A program made the translations under genes and the position numbers. Shown piece after piece: positions 34,408 to 43,354 of a stretch of 64,000 bases of DNA. The stretch spans positions 62,001 to 126,000 of the forward strand of contig JAVKBW010000019.1 in the NCBI GenBank assembly GCA_040222995.1, given 5' to 3'. The notes beneath the pieces were generated by a model. It made no database searches. It was not told the DNA's origin and saw only the letters and a list, made by a program, of their open reading frames with translations. This stretch comes from JAVKBW01 sp040222995 (lineage in GTDB: Bacteria > Pseudomonadota > Alphaproteobacteria > UBA8366 > Aestuariispiraceae). Position 1 is the first letter of the stretch; each line of letters starts with the position of its first letter.

Positions 34408-35031
34408 ATGCGAAAGCCTGCGAGTATGAGTTCACTGGAATCGCTCGGCCGGGTTCGGCTGTCGGACAGCTTTTTCATGCGGGATTTCCTGCATTCGGAA
34501 ATCGCTGAATTCTATGGGATTCCCAATATTCCGGACGACCCGGACCTCGCGATAGAGGCGGGCAGGCATCTTTGCGCGGAACTGCTGGAACCGCTGCAGG
34601 CGACGTTCGGCCGGATCGCCATACGGTCGGCCTACAGATCTTCTGCCGTGAACGGTTTCGGCAATGAGAACAATCTGAACTGTTCACGCAATGACGCATC
34701 CTATGCGGACCATATCTGGGACAGGCGCGACAGCGACGGTTTCATGGGCGCTACAGCCTGCGTCGTCGTTCCCTGGGTCTGGGACCGGTATCAGGAGAAA
34801 GGCGATTGGCGTCGGCTCGCCTGGTGGATCCACGACCATCTGCCGTATTCGAGCCTGTATTTCTTTCCTAAGCTGTGGGCGGTGAATATCCGGTGGCACG
34901 AGCGGCCGGAACGCTGGATCAAGAGTTATGCGCACCCGATGGGCCTGCTGACCAAACCCGGAATGGAGAATCATGGCGCGGACCATTCAGAATTCTACGC
35001 CGGTTTCCCGGCGCCGGGGAAAACGGCCTAG
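34408..35031 (+). CDS. Putative Hedgehog/DD-peptidase-fold (M15-like) protein
   Basis: This 207-residue protein is not firmly recognised. The segment IAIRSAYRSSAVN followed by ASYADHIWDRRDSDGFMGATACVVVP recalls the RSGYRSxxVN ... SxHxxGxAxDI pattern of M15-type zinc DD-carboxypeptidases. However, the second motif is altered (Ala-Asp-His-Ile, and Cys-Val where the metal-binding Asp is expected), so catalytic activity is doubtful. The C-terminal part is rich in Trp and His (WWIHDHLPYSSLYFFPKLWAVNIRWHE). No signal peptide is seen. The ATG at 34408 has a GGAG eight bases upstream. The frame opens further upstream, inside the terminator. Confidence 0.55.
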   Translation: MRKPASMSSLESLGRVRLSDSFFMRDFLHSEIAEFYGIPNIPDDPDLAIEAGRHLCAELLEPLQATFGRIAIRSAYRSSAVNGFGNENNLNCSRNDASYADHIWDRRDSDGFMGATACVVVPWVWDRYQEKGDWRRLAWWIHDHLPYSSLYFFPKLWAVNIRWHERPERWIKSYAHPMGLLTKPGMENHGADHSEFYAGFPAPGKTA

Positions 35032-35043
35032 ACGGGATGTGCG

Positions 35044-36996
35044 TCACTGCCCGGCGATGAAATCGAAGGCGTCGTCGATTGTTTCCATCAGTTGCTCTTC
35101 ACCGATGGCCGCCCCTTCGCGACGCGGATCGATACCGCCTTCCAGTTCGTCATCGTCGACCATCACCGCGTGAAGTCCGCTGGTCATATGGCGCAGACGA
35201 ACCTCATATCCTCGTTTGACCAAATCGGGCGCCAGCGCTTCCAGCGGCGTATCCTGTTCCAGATCCACGCCGTAATTGCGACTCAGATAGTGCGGAAAGG
35301 AAACAGCTTCCTGAGGGTTCATGTCCCAGTCGAGCATATTGATCAGGGCCTGCGTCACATAGCCGATGATACGGCTGCCGCCGGGTGACCCGACCGCCAG
35401 CAACAGATCGCGGTCTTCGTCGAACACCAGCGTCGGCGCCATGGAGGAGCGGGGACGTTTGCCACCTTCGACCCGGTTTGCAACGGCTTCACCATTCTCA
35501 TCGGTCGATACGGCGTTGAAATCGGTCAACTGGTTGTTCAGCAGAAAACCGCGCACCATCAGCCGCGACCCGAAACCATTCTCGATGCTGCTGGTCATCG
35601 ACAGGGCATTACCGTCGCTGTCGATGACCGAAAGATGGGTGGTCGAGGGAAACGAGACATCAATGCCATCCGTCAGTTCCAAAGCCGCTTCGCGATCGGC
35701 CGGACTGCCGGGGCTATGGCTGTCTTTTTCCCTGGTATTCAGGCGCATCTTTTCGGCGCGTGCTTCCAGATAGGCCGGATTGAGCATGGCCTGTGTCGGA
35801 ACATCGATAAAATCGGGATCGGCGATGTAGCGGTTGCGGTCGGCAAAGGCCAGACTGCTGGCTTCGGCAACCCGCTGGATGGCGGCTGTACCGGCCGGAT
35901 CAAGATCATCGAAGTCATCAACCGTCTCAAGTAGCCCAAGGGTCTGCAGAACCGTCAGCCCGCCGGAAGACGGCGGCGGCATGCCGCAGACCAGATAGTC
36001 ACGATACGGGTTGCATAGATTGCGGCGGATTTTCGCTGTATAGAGTGCAAGGTCGCGGCGTGTCATGCTGCCGGGATTTTTCGCCGCGCCGCGCACCGCA
36101 TTGACGATATCCCGGGCGATTTCCCCTTCGTAAAATACCACAGGTCCCTCTTCGGCGATTAGAGCCAGCGTTTTGGCAAATTCCGGATTGCGCAGAACCG
36201 TGCCGACCGGTTTCGGCTGTCCGTTGGAATCGAAAAAATAATCGCGGGCGGTCGGGTTATCGGACAGCCCCGGTGCGTCCAAGATCAACCGGTTCAGGCG
36301 GGGGCTGACGGGAAAGCCGCGTTGCGCGAGATCGATGGCCGGTTCGAACAATGTCTTCCATGGCAGCTTTCCGTGACGGTCATGGGCCAGTTTGAGCATC
36401 GCCAGCACGCCGGGGACACCGACGGATTCGCCACCCTGTATCCGTTCGTAGAAATCCCGCGTGTCTCCGTCGGAATCGAGCTGAAAATCGACGTCGATGT
36501 CCTTCGGCGCGGTTTCCCGGCCGTCATAGGTTTCAAGCCGGCGTTTCCGTTTGTCCCAGTGCAGCATGAACGCGCCGCCGCCGATGCCGCTGGATTGCGG
36601 TTCAACGAGGTTCAGCACCATCTGGGCGGCGATGGCGGCATCGATCGCCGCGCCGCCCTTGCTGAGCATCAGCGCGCCTGCCTGCGCGGCGGCGGGGTGT
36701 GCCGCGGCGATCATGTAGTCGTCGCTTTCGATGGCATCGATATCGAAATCGTCGACGGCGGCGTTTTGCGATGGCGGTTCCGGTGCGATCGCATCGCTGT
36801 CGGACTGCTCCGACACGGTATCCGGTTGTGTCGCTGTCTGTTCGGTTGCGACTGTCTGTGTACCGATACTGGCGGATGGGGCCAGCATGACGTTCAGAAC
36901 ACTGGCGAACAGGATGGACCCGGCGCCAATGGTTACGGTTCCTGCCAGAGCCACAATCGGCCCGGGCGTTTTGTTCAGAATATCGGTGATAGCCAT
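35044..36996 (-). CDS. ggt: Gamma-glutamyltransferase (glutathione hydrolase)
   Basis: This 650-residue protein is a full GGT precursor. An N-terminal helix (about residues 12-38) anchors or exports it, and a ~55-residue Thr/Ser/Asp-rich linker follows. The large-subunit motif AAAHPAAAQAGALMLSKGGAAIDAAIAAQMVLNLVEPQSSGIGGG comes next. The autoprocessing site is STTHLSVID, where the Thr becomes the N-terminal nucleophile of the small subunit. GSPGGSRIIGYV near the C-terminus is also typical. It hydrolyses or transpeptidates gamma-glutamyl bonds, such as those of glutathione, in the periplasm. It is convergent with the peptidase-like gene, and its start is close to the GlxA-type regulator on the same strand. 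Confidence 0.92.
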   Translation of the reverse strand: MAITDILNKTPGPIVALAGTVTIGAGSILFASVLNVMLAPSASIGTQTVATEQTATQPDTVSEQSDSDAIAPEPPSQNAAVDDFDIDAIESDDYMIAAAHPAAAQAGALMLSKGGAAIDAAIAAQMVLNLVEPQSSGIGGGAFMLHWDKRKRRLETYDGRETAPKDIDVDFQLDSDGDTRDFYERIQGGESVGVPGVLAMLKLAHDRHGKLPWKTLFEPAIDLAQRGFPVSPRLNRLILDAPGLSDNPTARDYFFDSNGQPKPVGTVLRNPEFAKTLALIAEEGPVVFYEGEIARDIVNAVRGAAKNPGSMTRRDLALYTAKIRRNLCNPYRDYLVCGMPPPSSGGLTVLQTLGLLETVDDFDDLDPAGTAAIQRVAEASSLAFADRNRYIADPDFIDVPTQAMLNPAYLEARAEKMRLNTREKDSHSPGSPADREAALELTDGIDVSFPSTTHLSVIDSDGNALSMTSSIENGFGSRLMVRGFLLNNQLTDFNAVSTDENGEAVANRVEGGKRPRSSMAPTLVFDEDRDLLLAVGSPGGSRIIGYVTQALINMLDWDMNPQEAVSFPHYLSRNYGVDLEQDTPLEALAPDLVKRGYEVRLRHMTSGLHAVMVDDDELEGGIDPRREGAAIGEEQLMETIDDAFDFIAGQ

Positions 36997-37055
36997 TCTT
37001 CAATCCTACGTCCGAACCGAATTGAACCGCAATGGCGAAGCGGTAAATAAAGATA

Positions 37056-38021
37056 CTACCGACCACGTTCCTCTGATGGCGACCGCCGGAACCGGGTTCT
37101 GAAGCACCGGCTGAAATGGGCCGGCGAGGCGAATCCGCAACTCACGGCGATTTCCGTGACGGGCAGGGCGGTGCTTTGCAGCAGGCTGCGGGCACGCAGC
37201 AGCCGCAATTCCCGGTAATAGGCGTTCGGCGTCGTATGGAGCCATCGTTTGAACAGGCGTTCCAGTTCCCGCAGGGATATGCCGGCCTGCGAAGCGATAT
37301 CCTCCAGCGGTATCGGGTCTTCCAGCGCGCTTTCCATCCGTTCCACGGACTTTGACAGGCGTCTGCTGTTGCCCTGAAACCGGCGCTCGACGGTCATTCG
37401 CTGCGGCGTGTCGGCATGGCGGCGCTGGGTATGGGTGAACGCCTCGGCAAGCTGGTTGGCGAAACGGTCGCCGTGATCGGCGGCGATCAGATGCAGCATC
37501 ATATCCAGCGCCGCTGTCGCGCCGGCGGCGGTATAACGGTTGCGGTCGATGACGTAGAGATCGCGCTTCACCAGAATACGCGGATAGAGTTCGGTCAGTG
37601 TGTCGAGATCTTCCCAGTGGATGGTCGCCTGATAACCGTTCAGCACACCGGCTTTGGCAAGGGCGTAGGAGCCGGTCTCGATGCCGCCGATGGCGATGCC
37701 GATACGTTCGGCCCGCCTGACGACCGTAACGACGCTGGGAGAGGTGGCGTGTTCGGCATGCCAGCTTGCGCAGACAAACAGAACGTCGATCCCGTTCAGA
37801 TCGGTCATGCTGCGGTCGGCGACGCTGATCATGTCGCTGCTGGAAGCAACCGGCCCGCCGTCCGGCGACAGAATGACCCAGCGATACAGTGTTTTGCCGC
37901 TTTGCATATTGGCCAGCCGCAAGGGTTCCAGGGCGGACGAAAACCCCAGCAGGGAAAATGACGGCAGCAACAGAAAGCCGATGGTTGTCGGTGAATCCGG
38001 AAGTCCGGCCGGTTCAGTCAT
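37056..38021 (-). CDS. GlxA/CdhR-type AraC-family regulator, probable carnitine catabolism regulator
   Basis: This 321-residue protein has an N-terminal DJ-1/PfpI-like amidotransferase-fold domain (residues 10-185, IGFLLLPSFSLLGFSSALEPLRLAN) and a C-terminal AraC helix-turn-helix domain (IPLEDIASQAGISLRELERLFKRWLHTTPNAYYRELRLLRARSLL). This architecture is that of GlxA-type regulators, including CdhR, which activates carnitine dehydrogenase genes in Pseudomonas. It is divergent from a carnitine-type catabolic operon across 134 bases that contain direct repeats suited to an AraC-type dimer, so local control of that operon is likely. The ligand is inferred, not seen. Confidence 0.87.
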   Translation of the reverse strand: MTEPAGLPDSPTTIGFLLLPSFSLLGFSSALEPLRLANMQSGKTLYRWVILSPDGGPVASSSDMISVADRSMTDLNGIDVLFVCASWHAEHATSPSVVTVVRRAERIGIAIGGIETGSYALAKAGVLNGYQATIHWEDLDTLTELYPRILVKRDLYVIDRNRYTAAGATAALDMMLHLIAADHGDRFANQLAEAFTHTQRRHADTPQRMTVERRFQGNSRRLSKSVERMESALEDPIPLEDIASQAGISLRELERLFKRWLHTTPNAYYRELRLLRARSLLQSTALPVTEIAVSCGFASPAHFSRCFRTRFRRSPSEERGR

Positions 38022-38037
38022 TTCATGCTTCTCAAGT

Positions 38038-38072
38038 CGAAAATAGTCAAAGAATATACGAAAATTACAAAG
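38038..38072. promoter_or_regulatory. Candidate AraC-type operator (two direct repeats)
   Basis: CGAAAATAGTCAAAG (38038-38052) and CGAAAATTACAAAG (38059-38072) share CGAAAAT and CAAAG, and begin 21 bases apart, which is two helical turns. They lie between the divergent regulator and carnitine operon, 17 bases upstream of the regulator start codon. Direct repeats at this spacing are the usual target of AraC-family dimers. Confidence 0.45.
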
Positions 38073-38155
38073 TCAGTGTTTCTTGCAGGTATATGATCTC
38101 GCTCGGAAATGCAAACGGATGCCGTTCGAAAAGCATCGCAGCACCGGAGGAAATC

Positions 38156-39049
38156 ATGAATACTGAAGTCGTCATTACCTGCGCCGTCACCGGATCTGGC
38201 GACACCGCAGACAAGCACCCCAACCTGCCGATCACCCCGGAACAGATCGCCAATTCCGCTATCGACGCCGCGAAAGCCGGCGCGGCGGTTGTGCATCTGC
38301 ATGTCCGCGACCCGGAAACCGGCGCCGGCAACCGCGACCCGAAACTGTTCAAGGAAACAGTCGACCGGATTCGCGACAACGGTATCGACGTCGTTCTTAA
38401 TCTGACAGCGGGTATGGGCGGCGACCTGGTGATCGGTGAACCGGAAACGCCGGACCAGTTCGATATGAGCGGCACGGATCTCGCGCCGGCCTCTGTTCGT
38501 CTGGAACACGTTCGCATGTGCAAGCCGGAAATCTGCACGCTGGATTGCGGCACGATGTCTTTCGGCAACAGCAACATGCTGATGGTGAACACGCCGCCGA
38601 TGCTGCGGGCGCTGGCGGCTGAAATGAAGGAAATCGGCGTGAAGCCGGAAGTCGAGGTTTTCGATACCGGCCACCTCTGGATGGCGAAGGAACTGCTGAA
38701 GGAAGGCCTGCTGGATGCGCCGCCGCTGTATCAGCTCTGTCTCGGTATTCCCTACGGCGCGGAAGCGAACACAACGGCGATGAAGGCGATGGTCGACATG
38801 ATGCCGGCAGGCGCAAACTGGTCCGGTTTCGGAATCAGCCGGATGCAGATGCCGATGGTCGCGCAAGCAGCGCTGCTGGGCGGCAACTGCCGTGTCGGTC
38901 TCGAAGACAACCTGTATCTGGAACGCGGCGTGTTTGCGACCAACGCGCAGCTTGTCGAAAAAGCCGCAAACATCCTGACCCTGATGGGGGCCAAGGTGCT
39001 GAGCGCCGAGGAGGCCCGTCAGAAATGGGGCCTTCGCAAAACCTATTGA
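38156..39049 (+). CDS. BKACE-family beta-keto acid cleavage enzyme (3-dehydrocarnitine cleavage)
   Basis: This 297-residue TIM-barrel protein carries the BKACE (DUF849) hallmarks: an N-terminal VVITCAVTGSGDT, the zinc-binding VVHLHVRDPETG and a C-terminal LGGNCRVGLEDNLYLERG. Family members condense a beta-keto acid with acetyl-CoA to give acetoacetate and a new CoA ester. Next to carnitine dehydrogenase, the expected reaction is 3-dehydrocarnitine + acetyl-CoA to betainyl-CoA + acetoacetate. I chose the ATG at 38156 because GGAGG lies a few bases upstream. It leads the operon divergent from the GlxA-type regulator. Confidence 0.9.
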   Translation: MNTEVVITCAVTGSGDTADKHPNLPITPEQIANSAIDAAKAGAAVVHLHVRDPETGAGNRDPKLFKETVDRIRDNGIDVVLNLTAGMGGDLVIGEPETPDQFDMSGTDLAPASVRLEHVRMCKPEICTLDCGTMSFGNSNMLMVNTPPMLRALAAEMKEIGVKPEVEVFDTGHLWMAKELLKEGLLDAPPLYQLCLGIPYGAEANTTAMKAMVDMMPAGANWSGFGISRMQMPMVAQAALLGGNCRVGLEDNLYLERGVFATNAQLVEKAANILTLMGAKVLSAEEARQKWGLRKTY

Positions 39050-39072
39050 TCGCCTGAAAAAGAGGAACGGAA

Positions 39073-40056
39073 ATGCGTGAAGTAAAGACAGTCGGCCTCG
39101 CCGGCGGCGGCGTTATCGGCGGTGGTTGGGCGGCACGGTGCCTTGCCCACGGTCTGGATGTCGTATGCTACGACCCGGCGCCGAATGGCGAGGAAATAAC
39201 CCGCGGCAAGGTCGCCAATGCCTGGCCGGCCCTGACGAAGGTCGGGTTGTTCCCGGGGGCATCGCAGGACCGGTTGCGGTTCGTGTCGTCTCTTGAAGAG
39301 GTGGCGGAAGGTTCTGATTTTATTCAGGAATCAGTGCCGGAGCGGATGGACATCAAAATCAAGGTCCACAACGCCCTTGATGCCGCTGCGGCCAAGGACG
39401 TGGTGATCGGCTCATCGACATCCGGCCTGCTGCCGACGGAATTCCAGGCGGAATGCGCCAACCCGGACAGGGTTCTGGTCGGGCATCCATTCAACCCGGT
39501 TTATCTGTTGCCGCTGGTTGAAATCGTCGGCGGTCAGAAGACATCGCCGGAAGCGGTTGAAGCCGCCCGTGCTTTCTATGCGTCGATCAGCATGTATCCG
39601 CTGGTCTGCAAGAAGGAAATAGAAGGCTTTCTCGCCGACCGACTGCAGGAAGCTTTGTGGCGCGAAAACCTGCATATCATCAATGACGGCGTTGCGAATA
39701 CGCAGGAAATGGACGACGCCATCATTTACGGCCCCGGTCTGCGCTGGGCCTTCATGGGCGTCAACAAAACCTATGCGCTGGCCGGCGGCGATACCGGCAT
39801 GCGGCACTTCTTCGAACAGTTCGGCCCGGCCCTGAAATGGCCGTGGACCAAGCTGGAAGCGCCGGAACTGACCGAGGACCTGATCGACAAGATGGTCGAA
39901 GGCACCGAAGCGCAGCTTGAAGGAAAATCGATCAAGGAATTCGAACAGATCCGCGACGATTGCCTGATTGCGATCATGCAGGCGCTGAAGACGTTCCGAC
40001 AGGGCGCGGGCGAGATCATGGCGAAAAGCGAAGCACGCCGCGACGCCGCCAAGTAA
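39073..40056 (+). CDS. L-carnitine 3-dehydrogenase (3-hydroxyacyl-CoA dehydrogenase family)
   Basis: This 327-residue protein has an N-terminal NAD-binding Rossmann domain (VGLAGGGVIGGGWAARCLAHG), the segment SSTSGLLPTEFQ with the catalytic Ser region, GHPFNPVYLLPLVEIVGG with the catalytic His, and a C-terminal helical domain with GPGLRWAFMG. These features match carnitine dehydrogenases, which oxidise L-carnitine to 3-dehydrocarnitine with NAD+. Some bacterial versions are fused to a C-terminal thioesterase that releases glycine betaine from betainyl-CoA. This one has normal single-domain length and no such fusion. It is 23 bases after the BKACE gene, which uses its product. Confidence 0.9.
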   Translation: MREVKTVGLAGGGVIGGGWAARCLAHGLDVVCYDPAPNGEEITRGKVANAWPALTKVGLFPGASQDRLRFVSSLEEVAEGSDFIQESVPERMDIKIKVHNALDAAAAKDVVIGSSTSGLLPTEFQAECANPDRVLVGHPFNPVYLLPLVEIVGGQKTSPEAVEAARAFYASISMYPLVCKKEIEGFLADRLQEALWRENLHIINDGVANTQEMDDAIIYGPGLRWAFMGVNKTYALAGGDTGMRHFFEQFGPALKWPWTKLEAPELTEDLIDKMVEGTEAQLEGKSIKEFEQIRDDCLIAIMQALKTFRQGAGEIMAKSEARRDAAK

Positions 40057-40081
40057 ACATTCCTGATTCAGGAGGACGATA

Positions 40082-41254
40082 ATGGATTTCGCGTTGAGCG
40101 AAGAGCAGCAGATGATCGTCGATACCGCCATGCGGTTCGTCGAGGAAGAACTGTATCCGTACGAAGAAGAAGTCGAGGAATCCGATCAGGTGCGGCCCGA
40201 TCTGGTGAAACAGATCATCGAACGGTCGCGCAATATCGGGCTTTACGCCGCGAACATGCCGGCCGAACTGGGCGGCGGCGGTCTGGACACGATGTCGATG
40301 ACCCTGCTGGACCGCGTGCTAGGCCGGGCGAACATGGCGTTGAATTACACCGTCTATCGTCCGTCCAACATCCTGCAGGCCTGCGTTGACCAGCAGCGCG
40401 ACGAATACCTGTTTCCGTGTATCAACGGCGAACGGGTCGATTGCATCGCCATGACCGAACCGGGGGCGGGGTCGGATGTCCGGTCGATGAAAACCAAGGC
40501 CGCTCGTGACGGTGACGACTGGGTTATCAACGGTACCAAGCATTTCATTAGCCATGCCGATTGGGCGGATTTCGTGATCCTTTTCGCGGCGACCGGTTAT
40601 GATGATACGCCACGCGGGCCACGCAACCGCATCACCACCTTTCTGGTCGACAAGGGCACGCCCGGATTCACGATCCGCGACGGCTACAAGAACGTCTCGC
40701 ACCGGGGGTATCACAACTTTATCCTGGAATTCGACGATTGCCGGGTGCCGCATTCAAAAGTGCTGGGCGAGGTCGATCAGGGATTCGAGGTCGCCAATGA
40801 CTGGCTCGGCGCGACCCGCGTTCAGGTTGCCGGCATGGCACTCGGTCGTTGCGACCGGGCGATGGAACATGCGCTGGACTGGGCGGCGACGCGCAAGCAG
40901 TTCGGCCAGACCATCGGCAAGTTTCAGGGCGTTGGCTTCAAACTGGCCGATATGCAGATGCGCATCAAACAGGCTGAATTGGTGACCTATCAGGCAGCCT
41001 GGAAAGACACACTGGGCCAGATGACGGATATGGACGCCGCCATTGCCAAGTTGTCCGCGACCGAAACCCTGGCCTTCGTTGCCGATGAAGCGATCCAGAT
41101 TCATGGCGGCATGGGGGTAATGACCGAATTGCCGCTGGAACGCATCTGGCGGGATTCCCGCATCGAGCGGATCTGGGAAGGCACCAGCGAAGTACAGCGG
41201 CTGATTATTTCACGGGCGCTGTTGCGGCCGCTGGAAGCCGCGAATGCAGGCTGA
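40082..41254 (+). CDS. Acyl-CoA dehydrogenase (possibly gamma-butyrobetainyl-CoA dehydrogenase)
   Basis: This 390-residue FAD enzyme shows the acyl-CoA dehydrogenase fold: CIAMTEPGAGSDVRSMKTKAARDGDDWVINGTKHFISHADWADF in the middle beta domain, ATRKQFGQTIGKFQGV and AIQIHGGMGVMTELPLERIWRDSRIERIWEGTSEVQRLIISR in the C-terminal helices. Within this operon the best-fitting substrate is gamma-butyrobetainyl-CoA, giving crotonobetainyl-CoA as CaiA does, but a general short-chain substrate is possible. The gene ends 11 bases inside the next gene, so translation of the CoA ligase is coupled. No ETF genes are nearby. Confidence 0.88.
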   Translation: MDFALSEEQQMIVDTAMRFVEEELYPYEEEVEESDQVRPDLVKQIIERSRNIGLYAANMPAELGGGGLDTMSMTLLDRVLGRANMALNYTVYRPSNILQACVDQQRDEYLFPCINGERVDCIAMTEPGAGSDVRSMKTKAARDGDDWVINGTKHFISHADWADFVILFAATGYDDTPRGPRNRITTFLVDKGTPGFTIRDGYKNVSHRGYHNFILEFDDCRVPHSKVLGEVDQGFEVANDWLGATRVQVAGMALGRCDRAMEHALDWAATRKQFGQTIGKFQGVGFKLADMQMRIKQAELVTYQAAWKDTLGQMTDMDAAIAKLSATETLAFVADEAIQIHGGMGVMTELPLERIWRDSRIERIWEGTSEVQRLIISRALLRPLEAANAG

Positions 41255-43328
41255 CCCGACTGAGATGGCGGAACGGGAATTCGATTTTACACGGCTGTTG
41301 TCGCCGAAGTCTGCAGTGTTTATCGGCGGCGGCGAAGCTGCGCGTGCGCTTGAAGAAACCATCGGTCTGGGATTCAAGGGTGATGTCTGGGCAGTGAATC
41401 CGTTCAAGGAAACGCTGGCCGGCGTTCCGTGCTACAAGCATATCGATGACCTTCCGGGTGTTCCGGATGTCGCCTTTCTGGCGATTCCGCCGGAACCGTC
41501 GATCGAGGCGGTCGAACTGCTGGCTAAAATCGGTTGCGGCGGCGTTATCTGTTACGCATCGGGTTTCGCCGAGATCGGCGAGATCGGGGTTGATCGCCAG
41601 AACCGGCTGCTGGCGGCGGCCGGCTCGATGCCGGTCGTCGGGCCGAATTCATACGGATGCCTTAACCTGCTCGACGGCCTTGTGCTGTGGCCGGACGTGC
41701 ATGGCGCGGAACGGTCGGAAAAAGGCGTCGCGATCATCATGCAAAGCGGCAATATCACGGTCAGCATGTCGAACCAGGACCGGTCGGTGCCTTTGGCTAT
41801 TCTGTTCAGTGTCGGCAACCAGGCGCAGATCGGCATCGCCGAACTGACCCGCGCGCTGGTTCAGGACCCGCGCATCACGGCGGTCGGTCTGCATGTTGAG
41901 GCAATCGGCAATATCAGGGCGTTCTCCGAGGCGGCCCTACTGGCAGCGGTGCATAAAACACCGATTGTCGCGCTGAAAACCGGCAAATCTCAGAAGGGTG
42001 CGGAAGTCGCGCTGTCGCATACGAGCTCGCTTGCCGGCTCGGCGGCGGCTTATGAAGCCCTGTTCGACAGGCTGGGCGTGGTTTCCGTCGATACGTTGCC
42101 GAAAATGATGGAAACGCTGAAGTTCCTATCAAGCCATCCGTCACTTCCGGGAAAACGTATCGTATCGATGAGCTGTTCCGGCGGCGAGGCGGGCCTTGTC
42201 GCGGATCTGACAGAAGAAATGGGCATCGAAACACCGGCCTTCTCAAAGGCTGATCAGGCGACGCTTTACGATGTGCTGGGCGACAAGGTGTCGATCGACA
42301 ATCCGCTCGACTATCACACCTATATCTGGGGCGACGAGGAAAAGCTTACTGCTTGTTACACGGCGGCGCTCAAATCCGATGTAGATGCCGGAATTATCGT
42401 TGTCGATTTTCCGAAACGGACGACCGGGGCGTATTTCGGCTGGCGTGAGGCGGAGAACGCAATTATCGCGGCGGCGCAGGCAAGCGGCCGGCCGACCGCG
42501 CTGGTTTCGACCCTGCATGAGGGCATTCCGGCGGTAAATCGAAACCGTTTGATGCAGGGCGGGGTGGTTCCGATGCTTGGCCTGGAAGAGGCTCTGCTGG
42601 CCATTCGCTCGGCGGGCGAGGTGGGAGAAGCCTGGCGGGACGGCATTACCCTGCCGATTGAGGCGCCGGCGCTGCTGCACGGACAGGTCGTTACCGTTGA
42701 CGAATACCGGTCCAAGAAAATGCTGACGGCCTGCGGTTTGTCTGTTCCGGAAGGCGCGCTTGTGCGGTCTGCGACGGAAGCGGTCGCAGCGGCGAAATCG
42801 CTGGGATACCCGGTTGTCCTGAAAGCCGTCAGCAGTACGCTGGCGCATAAGACGGAAGCGGGCGGCGTCGCACTCAATCTGGCGGATGGCGATGCCGTTC
42901 AGGCAGCGTTCGACCGCATGGCGGGTCTGGCGGATACGTTTCTGGTTGAGCGGATGATGGCGGGTGTTGTTGGCGAGCTGATCGTCGGCATTACCCGCGA
43001 ACCGGGGATCGGACCGGTCCTTTTGATCGGGGCCGGCGGCGTGACGGCAGAAATCATCAAGGATTCCGTCCTGCTGACCCTGCCGGTGGATGACAAGGCG
43101 ATCCGCCAGGCAATCGGCAGGCTCAAGACCAGCCCGCTGCTGATGGGCTATCGCGGTCGCCCTGAAGGGGATATCGATGCCGCAGTCGATGCTATCAAAG
43201 CGATTGCGGAATTTGCGACTGAAAAGGGCGGCAGCCTGGTGGAACTAGACGTCAATCCGCTGATGGTTCTTGAAAAGGGAAAAGGCGCTGTTGCCGCCGA
43301 TGCCCTGATCCGCCTGATAGGGGCATGA
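41244..43328 (+). CDS. ADP-forming type acyl-CoA synthetase (acetate-CoA ligase family)
   Basis: This 694-residue protein fuses the alpha part of ADP-forming acyl-CoA synthetases to an ATP-grasp beta part. The alpha part has a CoA-binding domain at residues ~10-140 and a ligase-CoA segment containing SHTSSLAGS, with the conserved His. The beta part starts near residue 480 (LKAVSSTLAHKTEAGGVALNL). Such enzymes interconvert acyl-CoA + ADP + Pi with acid + CoA + ATP. Here it may activate carnitine or butyrobetaine, or run in reverse to release glycine betaine from betainyl-CoA with ATP gain, since no thioesterase is present. The substrate is inferred from context. A GGAAG precedes the ATG inside the preceding gene. 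Confidence 0.85.
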   Translation: MQADPTEMAEREFDFTRLLSPKSAVFIGGGEAARALEETIGLGFKGDVWAVNPFKETLAGVPCYKHIDDLPGVPDVAFLAIPPEPSIEAVELLAKIGCGGVICYASGFAEIGEIGVDRQNRLLAAAGSMPVVGPNSYGCLNLLDGLVLWPDVHGAERSEKGVAIIMQSGNITVSMSNQDRSVPLAILFSVGNQAQIGIAELTRALVQDPRITAVGLHVEAIGNIRAFSEAALLAAVHKTPIVALKTGKSQKGAEVALSHTSSLAGSAAAYEALFDRLGVVSVDTLPKMMETLKFLSSHPSLPGKRIVSMSCSGGEAGLVADLTEEMGIETPAFSKADQATLYDVLGDKVSIDNPLDYHTYIWGDEEKLTACYTAALKSDVDAGIIVVDFPKRTTGAYFGWREAENAIIAAAQASGRPTALVSTLHEGIPAVNRNRLMQGGVVPMLGLEEALLAIRSAGEVGEAWRDGITLPIEAPALLHGQVVTVDEYRSKKMLTACGLSVPEGALVRSATEAVAAAKSLGYPVVLKAVSSTLAHKTEAGGVALNLADGDAVQAAFDRMAGLADTFLVERMMAGVVGELIVGITREPGIGPVLLIGAGGVTAEIIKDSVLLTLPVDDKAIRQAIGRLKTSPLLMGYRGRPEGDIDAAVDAIKAIAEFATEKGGSLVELDVNPLMVLEKGKGAVAADALIRLIGA

Positions 43329-43354
43329 CGACACAGGAAAGGGAGAACACGAAA

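Noticed and set aside
43325..43354. Earlier start of the enoyl-CoA hydratase at 43325
   Set aside because: A strong AGGAAAGGGAG lies just before the ATG at 43355, and the ten extra residues do not belong to the crotonase fold.
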